Notes under the pieces: generated by a model | What the model was told of the DNA's origin: nothing | The model's input: the letters and a program-made list of their open reading frames with translations, nothing else | Database searches by the model: none | Position numbers and translations under genes: made by a program | In this document: piece after piece, positions 55,193 to 64,000 of the stretch | How the letters are laid out: every line of letters begins with the position of its first letter | Numbering within the stretch: the stretch's first letter is position 1 | Assembly (NCBI GenBank): GCA_029641185.1 | Contig: JAPWGK010000035.1 | Coordinates: 235,888-299,887 of the forward strand | Source of the DNA: Pseudofabraea citricarpa | Taxonomy: Eukaryota; Ascomycota; Leotiomycetes; Helotiales; Dermateaceae | DNA: 64,000 nucleotides | Direction of reading: 5' to 3'

Positions 55193-55284
55193 ATGCATTG
55201 GGAGAATAGTCGGATTGTAATCGGCGTCGCCATCGGCACCTTCATCCCGGCCGTCGTCATCGTCGCCCTCAGGTTCCTCACGCT
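55193..55284 (+). pseudogene. 5' fragment of a membrane-protein gene cut off by AT-rich repeat DNA
   Basis: ATG 55193 opens a GC-rich, coding-like frame MHWENSRIVIGVAIGTFIPA continuing VVIVALRFLT. A short polar start followed by one hydrophobic helix ending in ALRF is typical of the first TM of fungal rhodopsin-domain/PTH11-type integral membrane proteins. At about 55284 composition changes at once to RIP-type AT-rich DNA and the frame ends after ten or so unrelated codons. The rest of the gene is not in the window. Disruption by transposon insertion is inferred; the family guess is weak because only 30 residues remain. Confidence 0.55.
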
Positions 55285-56844
55285 AGGGATAGGAAATTTA
55301 GCGTTATATAATTTGTTATAATAGACTTTTCCTATATTATATTATATTAGACTTGCCTTTTTTATAATATATTAGTACCAAGATAATAGCCTCAAAATAG
55401 AGTATCCACGTGTACTAAAAATAAGTTAAATAATATAAGAAAAAGGTTATATTTTATATCAAGCTATAACTTAAATATTATTTATTATCGCTTATATCGT
55501 TAATCTCTACCCTAATATTCGAGGCCGTAATCTTATCCTTAAGGTTTAATAGTATATCCTTAACCTCTAGATTTACTTGTGTTATATCTAGTTAAATAAG
55601 TAATTAATTATCTTATTTATTAATCTCTTTTATTAATCGTAAGAATCGTATATTAATATAAATAAAACAAAGCTAATCTATTATATTAATATTTATACGA
55701 TTTTATAGTTTTATATAAAAGAAGTTTATAATTAAAAATACTTATTCGGATACTATAGAATTTATTATAATACTTAAAAGCTAAAAAGCAAGGTTTATAA
55801 GGATAAGAGAGATAACTTCCTAGCAAATCTATTAGCAAAAGAACCTCTTAGGAACTTAGTAGGATTTATTATAATCTACTAAAATAATTCTAGATTATTA
55901 GCGAACTCCTAATAATATTATATATTATTAAATTCGCCTTATTATTTACGATATATAAAAAACGCCTTAAGCTTATTTCTATTATAATATTAAGTAATAT
56001 ACTTATAAAGGAGGAGTTCGTAGTTCGTTACTAGTTATTTTAAATAATACTTAGGAGTAAGAATATATATTACTAAATAAATTAAGAGAATTTATTTCTC
56101 GATTCGATTATTTTATTTATTTCTTTTATATATAAAGTATTCCTAAATCTCCTTTTACTAGATATTATTTCTAATCTGCGAATATTACTAAAAATACGTG
56201 TTAATCTTTATCTAGTAAGGATATACTTTTGCGAGAATTATATAATTTGATTCTAATATCTTTTAGTACTTATAGATAAAGCTAAAGAAGATATATAAGC
56301 CTTTTAATTAATCTTAAAATAATATATTTTATAGCAGGTAATTAAGCTTTTCTATAGCCTTAGGGAGTATTATAAATACTTTTAATACGCTTTTATTTTG
56401 TAGGATTAATATTATCTAGTATATTTAAGTATCCTAACACGTAGGAATTATTATAATTAATACCTAGATTTTATTATAATAGTTTTTTATAATCCTATAA
56501 AGATATACTAGTTACTTCTCTAATTTAGTAAAAAACGATATAATATAATTTAAGTTATTCTTAAAGAATTAATTTATTATTATTTCTTATTTCTAGTTAT
56601 ATTTATTCTTTCTAGGAAATAATAGATCTTTAAAGATTAACTAGAGATTATAAGAATTATAAGAAATAAAATATACGTACGCTAGGTTATTTTCTTATAT
56701 AAGATCTTTTTATACTTTATACTAAGTAGAATAAGTATTAGAAGAAAAAGATATAAACTTTAAGAAAGTATTACGCGTAAGTTTAATAATAGCGGCCTTT
56801 ACGTTTCTAATAGTAAATAATACGCTAGCTATTATAATACTAAT
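55285..56844. mobile_element. RIP-degraded repeat DNA flanking the LTR retrotransposon
   Basis: About 1.56 kb, very AT-rich, with CpA and TpG almost absent. It lies outside the LTRs, so it is a different element or older insertion into which the retrotransposon jumped. The first 50 bases contain an imperfect inverted pair, ATAGGAAA and TTTTCCTAT. No coding sequence can be recovered and the element type is unknown. Confidence 0.65.
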
Positions 56845-57026
56845 TATAAGGGTAGTTATAAGTAAAATATTATAGTATTATAATATAATTTATCTCTAAG
56901 GAAAGAAGAGGAATTTACTCTTAAAATATATATATAAGCCGAACGCGGCCCGATTACTAGGTAATATTATAATAATAACACGTACGCTAGCTAACTAATT
57001 AGTTAGATACTAGAACTACTATTATA
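56845..57026 (-). repeat. 3' LTR of the Ty3/gypsy element
   Basis: 182 bp, matching 63820-64000 without indels over the compared length, with scattered C/T and G/A differences (for example GGTAG versus GGTAA, and GAACGCGG versus GGACGCGG). On the minus strand it begins TATAATAG, presumably TGTAATAG before RIP, and ends CCCTTATA, presumably CCCTTACA. It keeps the CpG-rich word CGCGGCCCGATTAC and a TATATATATA promoter-like run. Confidence 0.9.
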
Positions 57027-60000
57027 ACTATCTCCCCTCTTATAGTTAAGTCCTTATAACCTTATTTAATAGGTTTACTCTTAGGTAATACGTAGGAAAT
57101 ACGCGAGTCTAATATAATATCTTTTATTAGAAATTTAATAATTTATAATTCTTTCGTTTAGTTATTTTTTATAAGTCCTCTTATACGAATCTATTAAATT
57201 ATCCTAGCTAGATATTTACTCTAATATTATAATTTATATATCCTTAACCTCGTACTATAAAAACGCGCTAGTAGAAGATCTCTTCTTATAAATATAAATA
57301 TCTCTTATTTTTCTTATCTTCTTCCTCTTTTCTCTATAAATATTCGTAATAGCTTCCCCTAATAATAAGATCGAATCCTTATTCCTTATATTTTTTCCTT
57401 ATTATATTTATAATATTTCTAATATTAACTATTACTTTTAGTAATATAAATATATAATAAAAAGCTCTCGCCTTACTAGCTATTATATTTTCGTAACGAT
57501 TCTCGTATAATATCCTTTCGGACCTTATACGTACGATTTATATATATTATATAATTCGCCTTTCGAAATTTATTAATCTTACGAAATACGTTTAGTTTAA
57601 CCCTAAGTTTAGTTCTTATAATTATTATTATTATATTAGCAAGTAAAAATATATCCTAGTAAGTAGCTATTCCTAATTCGTCCCTAATCCGCCCTAGATT
57701 TACTATTAACTTCTATAGGTTCCCCCTAGAATAATTAGTTTAGTTCGTATTATCCTAAGCTTTATTATTAAATATAAGAAGAATCCGACTTTTACCTTTT
57801 ATAAAGCCGTATAAAATACTATTACTAATCTTATTAGCTAAAAGAAATCCGTAGAGAAAACCGCTCCTAAGATTAAATTAGAGATAACTTATATAATTCT
57901 CCTTAAAATATAGGAAACGAACCGCTTTTTACGCCTTTTTATTATAAGTTCTTATCTTATCCCTAGTAAAGTTATAACTAATTTATATTAAGGCTAATAT
58001 AAATCCGGACCTAGCTACTAAAGTAAAAGGTTTTTCTATTATTTTTAAGCGCGAACTTTTAGAAAAGCCCGAGTTTATTATTACCTCTTATAAGAGATAT
58101 AAGCTTATAAAATTACTAATAATAGAAGAGCGTTTTAAGTTTAAGATAAACTAAGATCCCTAGGATAAAATTAAGTAAGAAATCGCTAAGGAACTTAGTA
58201 TAAAAATAAATTAAGGTATATTAGAATAACTTATAACTAAAAATATAAAGGTTATTAATATTATAAAAGAAACTTAAACTTAAGAAACCTTAAGTTAAAA
58301 GAATATATTATATTTTCGTATACTTTCTATAGTATTTTCAGGATAAAATACCTAGGAGTTTAGGTTTTTTAGCTTAAAGTTTCTCTAATAAAATAAAACT
58401 TTTTTTTATTCTATATATTATTATTTGCTAAAATTAATCTAATATTATAACTTATACTTATATTAAGTTTCTTATTATAATTATATCTTAAGTTTACTAT
58501 TTTATTAGTATAAGTTTTAAGATTTTATATATTTTATAAGACCCTATTAGGAGTCTGCTATAAATACGATACGGATTTATTATAGCTTCTTACTAGATAA
58601 GATTTTTATACTAAAGTTTATTTCCCCTAATAATAATATTTATATCCTACGTTTCCTTTTTAATCTAGTTATAATTAGTTCTTATATTATACTAAGATAT
58701 TTAGTTACTAATTTATTAGCGTTTATTATATTCTTTATAGGTTCCTAGGTATTATTTATTATAAAATAACCCTTTTATTAGACTAGGTATTCTCGCTTTT
58801 TCTTTATTTCTTAGTAAGTAAGTATTAACTTAACTTTTTATTCCTTATAACTATTAATATTATAAGATTCTAGGTTTATAATAATATTATTTCGACTATT
58901 ATATAGTTCTAATAATAAAATATAAAATATATTATATATTTATAATCTTTTTAGGAGCTTTAACTAGTAAGCTTACGTATACGTGCTAATTACTTCTAGG
59001 ATTTTAAACGGTCCCTAGTATTTATTAATAAGTTTCTTATTAAGCCTTAGTTATTAGATATTTTTTGTTAATAATATTACTTATTACCTAATAGTAAACT
59101 TTATAAGTTTATACCTCTAGTTATAATACTTTTTTTATCTTAATATTATAGCTTCGAGTCGAGTTTTAAGCTTATTTCGTTCGGTCTCGATTTCCTTAAT
59201 TCTTCTTTTTATAATATATATTACCTCCCTATTTATAATAGCGTCCCTAATATTTATTCCTAGCGTTAGTTCGAATCCGTATAAAGCCTAAAAGGAGGAT
59301 AATCCCGTGTTCTTATATTTTATATTATTATAAGTATATTTAGTAAGAGTAAGTTTCGAAGCTTAGTTAGTTTATCTAAAGTTATAATAAGTATATAAGT
59401 ATTACTTTAGCGTTTAATTTTATCTTTTTATTTAACTATTAGTTTACAAGTAAAAAGTAATATTAAGCTAGTATTAGACTTATAAGTAGAATATAATAGT
59501 ACCCTAGAACTCGCTAGTAAATTATAAGCTACGATTAAAGGTTATATCTTTAGGAGTCCTAAAATCTTTCTAGATTTAAGAAATAAAAATCTTTACTAGC
59601 TCTAGTATATTAATCTTCTTTATAATAAGAATATACTAGGCTATCTTTAAGAATCTATTAATAACTACTAGTACTAAGTTATATATATATTCTTATTATT
59701 TACTAAAGGGTAGCCTAGTAATAAAGTCTATTATAATCTCTTATTATAATCTAGTTAAGACTAAGAGTAATATAAGCTTATTATATAGGTAGTATTACCT
59801 TAATTTTATCTATTAGTATATTTTATAGGTTTATATATAGTTTTTTATATTATATTATAAGCCTTACTAGAAGTATAACTTATATACTAGCTCTAATATT
59901 CTTCTAAATCTAAAATACCTAGTATATAAGTTATTATAATATATTATAAGGATTTTAGCTCGAATAATAGCTTCTACTAGTATATAAATATATTAGTTAT

Positions 60001-61276
60001 AATAAAGTAGCTTCTTAGGGTTTATCTCTTATTTAGCTTTCTTTACCCTAGTACTAGCCCCCTTAGGTAATAATTCGAAACGTTTCTTAGTAACAAAAGA
60101 ATCGGCCTTTTATAACTAAAAAAGAATATCTCGTATCGTTTTTATTAATAAGCTATACGTTATTTCGGAACGGAATATCTTATTAGTAACTACTTGTAAT
60201 ACGTATTATTTATAATTAATAGTACTAGTAATAAGCTTAAGACGCTTTATAGTAACGTTTTTATTATAATTTTATATTAACTCTCTTATTAGGAAATTAG
60301 GATTATCTTTTAGCCCTAATATCTTATTAGTTTTAGGTTACCTAAGCCCTAAGTTTTCTTACTAGTACTAGAGGTTTCTTATAATTACTCTAATAATACC
60401 TTAGGTTATATATTATAACTTTATATATAAGGATAATAATATCTTTACCTTTTATTTTATCTCTTTAACTATTAACTTATAGTTAGGCCTTTATAATAGG
60501 CTATTTACTAGGTTAGTTTTACCTAGCTTATATTCTAATACGAAATCGTACTAGGCTAACTCTTTAGCCTAGTAGCTCTAATACCCGTTTAACGTTCTCT
60601 TAGTTATAAAGTATTTAAGGTTATTATAATTAGTTTATATTATTATCACCTTAGGAGTATTATAAAAATAATAGCTCTATTACTTAAAACCTAAAACTAC
60701 TACTAGTAACTTAATATTATAGGTTTTATAGTTAGATTTAGCTAGGGAGAACTTATAGGAATAAAAAGTAATTAGATACTACTTTCTATTACGAAATAAC
60801 TACGTTAATATACTAGTAGTAGCTATTCCTAACATATTAGTTTCTATTTTAATTAGTAGAGTAAAATTAAAATACCTTAGTATTAGGGCTACTAGGAATT
60901 TAGCTTTAAGAGTTTTAAAGGCCTAGTATACTTAAATTATTATTTTAAAAGGCCTTATTAACTTTTTTAGGAGGTTAGATAACTCTTAGGCTACCCTTAA
61001 ATATATTATAATAAAGCGCTAGTAGAAATTAGTAAACCCTAAAAATACTTATATATTTTTAATATTATAAGGGGTAGGTTATTCTTTAATTACCCTAATA
61101 CGCTCTAGATTTATAATAATTCTATAGGTATTTATAATATAACCTAGGAATTTTATACTATTAGTATTAAATTTATATTTTTTAAGGTTAATATAAAGTT
61201 AATAGGTTCGTAGGCGATCTAGGACCTCTTTTATTATAGATTCGTACTAATTTAGGTCTTCCGAAAATATTAGGAT

Positions 61277-61288
61277 ATTATTAAGGTA
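61277..61288 (-). other. Mutated reverse transcriptase active site (YLNN for YxDD)
   Basis: On the minus strand TAC-CTT-AAT-AAT precedes ATCCTAATATTTTCG, so the expected Y-L-D-D-I-L-I-F-S reads Y-L-N-N-I-L-I-F-S. Both Asp-to-Asn changes are G to A after T (TpG to TpA), exactly what RIP produces. The enzyme could not be active. Confidence 0.85.
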
Positions 61289-63819
61289 AATTATATATAT
61301 TATATTAACTAGCCCTAAGAGAGCCTAGTTAATATATACTTAAAACGTAACAGGTACGTTTAATAATCTAAATAATATAATTATATATTTGAAATACTTA
61401 TATTAGGTTCGAAAAGCCGTTTTTTATTCGTCTCTAGATCGTATCCGAATCTAGTAATATATATCTTTTAGATCGAGTTTTATAAATAGCTTCGTATAAC
61501 GTAACTTATTAAGGGTTTCCCTAATTAGTAATAAGAAAGTACGATTTTTAATAGTTATTTAATTTAGCCTTTTATAATTTATATAAAGTCAAAGTCTTTT
61601 ATTCTTTTTAGGGACGAATATAATTAGGGCTCCTACTAGGTTAATCGAGCGCCGAATCCGGCCTTAGATTATAATAATATTAAGGTACTCTTATAATATC
61701 TTAAGTTTTAGTTCTAAAAGTACGTAAATAAGCTCTTATAATAATTCTTTACCTTTTATTAGGTCGATCTTATATTTTATAAAGTAATATTATAAGAGTA
61801 TAAAAGTAGCCGTATTATTAAAAATATTATTATATTTATTATAAGCTAGGGGTATTATAGGTAGTTACGCTTATATAAGCGCCCCGATCCTCTTATAATA
61901 AAGCGCTAGTATTATTATAAGGTAACTTATAAGTACCTCTTATTATAAGAACTTAGTAAATTTTAAGATAATAATAATCTAAATAATACCTAGCTTTTAG
62001 TATAACTAGGTTCTCTTAACCTAGTTAATTCGTAGGTTTATTATAATTAACTATAGATATCCTAAAATAATATTAACTTTAGGAAAGTTAAAGTTATAAG
62101 CTATAAAATATTACTAATATATAGCTATATTATCTCTATTATTAGTAGTTCTAATATTAATCTTATAGTTATTATAAGTCTAAATTTCCTAACTATTAAT
62201 AATAGCTAGCTTCTTATCTTTATCATTTATTAGTATCTATTTATACTTAGTAATAAAGCTTTATTATATATAATTCGCCTTAGTCTTACTATTAATAAGA
62301 GCTCGTTCCGTCCTCTAGTTTCTATTAGTATTAGTAATCTAGATAAGAATAATTAGTTTTTAGTATATTAGATATTATATTAAGCTTATATAAAGTAATA
62401 TTATATCGCCCCTAGGGCTTAATCTTTTCCTTAGCCCGATCGTTTTAGGTAGTTAGGTTAGATATAACCTTTTTAATCGTACTTATAATATCTTACTATT
62501 AAGTTTCTCTTTAGCTTTATATAAGCCTAGGCTAAATATTTAACCTTATTATAATTCTAGTAAGTTCTTAAGTTAATACTAGTAATAAGTATATTATTTA
62601 TTTTATAAGTAGGTATTACCCTCTTATTATTATTATTATACTAGTTATTCTATCTAGTATAATTTTAGTTAGGTTAATCCTTATACGAGTTCTTACTAGA
62701 GTAATTATAACTAGGTAATTTATTATTAGATCGCCCTAAAGAGAGTTTTTAGGTATTCTTAATCTAAGTTACTAACTATATAAGTCTAGTACGAGTTTAA
62801 AGCGTTTTATTATATATAATTATACTTGTTTTAAGTTTTAATATTAACTTACTATAAAGTATATCCCTCTTATTACAATCGTTAGTAATAGCTAATTCTA
62901 ATTCTAAACTATTAAGATAACTAGCAAATTTATTAATAGATTACCCGGATCTTTACTAAGCCCGCTTATATTTATTAGTAGTATCAAAAGTATAATTACT
63001 TTTATCTTATATAAAGTTAAATATCTACTCCTTAAAGCTTTCTTAGTCGAGCGTTTCGATACTTACGTATTAATTAAGCTATTCCTACTTTGCTACTAGG
63101 GCTTTTATAAATACTATTATATAATAACTAGTTCGTATTATATTATTAATAAATTGGTTATTATTATCGATTTTAAACTAAAGTTTTATAGCGCTTATAA
63201 AAGATTATATTTCCTAGAAGCTCTTGCTTTTATAAGTAGAGAGATCCTAAAGCTTAATCGATAGTCTCTTATTACGCTTTTATAAGCGTTCCTCCTCCTC
63301 CTCCTTATTATTTATCTTATTAAATATTCTTTTATAAGTATTATTACTCTAGGGCCGGACAGATACTAGTATCTCTCTTATTAGGAGACTTCTTCCCTTA
63401 TTTATATTACTAAGTAGCCCCCTAAGCTTAGTATCTAAGTATTATTACTCCTCTTTTAAATATTATAATTCTTTTATCCTCTTTTCTATAACTTCCTTCT
63501 TCGCTTTAATCGTAATAAAGGCCTTACGCTTCTACTTTATATCTGCCTTAGTAGTATTAATTTATCATATTAATTTCGTAGTCTCCTTATCTTTATTATT
63601 ACTAGTAGATAAGACTAGGGTAAGGTTATTATCGCTCTAGTTTCGTTTCCTTTCCTTCTTATTACTTGGGTTAATTAATTAAAAGCGGGTAATAGCTTAA
63701 GATTAAGTAACTAAGCTATTAACTTTATTTTGCGATATTATTTCGATTTCGAATTAATTTTATATTAAGTCCGTATAATTATAATAAGTTACTCTCCTAA
63801 GGGATAAAGAGATAAAAAA

Positions 63820-64000
63820 TATAAGGGTAATTATAAGTAGAATATTATAGTATTATAATATAATTTATCTCTAAGGAAAAAAGAGGAATTTACCCTTAAA
63901 ATATATATATAAGCCGGACGCGGCCCGATTACTAGGCGGCGTTATAATAATAACACGTACGCTAGCTAACTAATTAGTTAGGTACTAGAACCGCTATTAT
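63820..64000 (-). repeat. 5' LTR of the Ty3/gypsy element, ending at the window edge
   Basis: 181 bp, aligned base for base with 56845-57025; by that alignment only one more LTR base lies outside the window. Next to its left side (63794-63819) is an AT-rich purine-leaning stretch where the primer-binding site should lie, but RIP prevents naming the tRNA. Confidence 0.88.

Larger units (their letters stand above)
56845..64000 (-). mobile_element. Ty3/gypsy LTR retrotransposon, RIP-inactivated, nearly complete
   Basis: Two LTRs in direct orientation lie 6975 bp apart. Coding is on the minus strand, so the right LTR is 5'. Decayed but readable pol segments appear in order. Reverse transcriptase starts near 61610 (VPKKNKRL, then ITIKNR, LFIKLDLKDIYY and KTAFRT). 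The active-site region at 61277-61288 is followed by ILIFSEDL, FLGYI and VFLGFTNFY. The integrase core near 59730-59480 reads DFITRLPFS, LVLVVINRFLKIAYYI and IWKDFRTPKDI. RT before integrase is the Ty3/gypsy order. A purine tract on the minus strand (57043-57028, AAGAGGGGAGATAG) abuts the 3' LTR as polypurine tract. Stops occur throughout. The C-terminal side of pol (57-59 kb) and gag (about 62-63.7 kb) are too decayed to describe. Confidence 0.88.

Noticed and set aside
54409..55209. Frames covering the inverted-repeat arms
   Set aside because: The same short peptide appears in two frames only because the DNA arms are inverted copies; no domain.

Overview
This window comes from the nuclear genome of a filamentous ascomycete, most likely Pezizomycotina and plausibly Leotiomycetes-like; the class is an inference. 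The support is as follows. Genes carry many short introns (about 45-160 nt) with GTAAGT-type donors. Products are typically fungal: GH71 alpha-1,3-glucanase, PaxU-like DUF829, DUF5672, an Mch1-like MFS carrier and flotillin. A single dispersed 5S rRNA gene has a TATA box 30 bp upstream. Two AT-rich blocks have almost no CpA/TpG but keep CpG, which is the footprint of repeat-induced point mutation (RIP). I rebuilt exon structures by hand; in every multi-exon model reported with confidence the exon lengths sum to a multiple of three and the phases agree.

Layout. 1-5 kb: a partial mitochondrial-type protein, a BCD1-like HIT-finger protein, a five-exon short-chain dehydrogenase and a MARVEL-like four-TM protein. 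5.3-9.7 kb: a six-exon, 1285-residue GH71 glucanase with a Ser/Thr-rich N-terminus, four Cys-rich repeats and a long C-terminal extension. 11-19.4 kb: lineage-type genes, namely a secreted protein, a protein with an internal domain duplication, a secreted beta-helix protein, a small protein with 24-residue repeats and a kinase-like protein. 19.9 kb: 5S rRNA. 20.7-25.4 kb: a PaxU/TMEM53-like hydrolase, a possible gene remnant and a secreted Ala/Ser/Thr-rich protein. 26.2-27.4 kb: a first RIP-type AT-rich block. 29.4-36.9 kb: an alginate-lyase-family gene with an in-frame stop, a single-pass membrane protein, a DUF5672 protein and a bHLH factor. 37-43.2 kb: a transaldolase divergent from a 15-exon sugar transporter across a promoter with three near-identical palindromes, then a second DUF5672 paralogue. 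44.3-52.2 kb: a Cys-rich membrane protein, an Mch1-like transporter, a PPxY protein and flotillin with a 14-nt micro-exon. 52.2-55.2 kb: low-complexity DNA and a 232-bp element with 45-bp perfect inverted repeats. 55.2-64 kb: the 5' end of a membrane-protein gene, cut off by a RIP-mutated block holding a nearly complete Ty3/gypsy retrotransposon on the minus strand, whose 5' LTR ends at the window edge.

Functional themes are cell-wall and polysaccharide handling (GH71, polysaccharide lyase, beta-helix protein, DUF5672 glycosyltransferase-like proteins), sugar uptake next to a pentose-phosphate enzyme, and membrane organisation. I found no CRISPR array, operon or biosynthetic gene cluster. The most unusual items are the transaldolase/transporter palindromes, the nonsense codon in the lyase, the domain duplication at 12.2-13.9 kb, the gene cut at the transposon border, and the retrotransposon whose YxDD motif has become YLNN.
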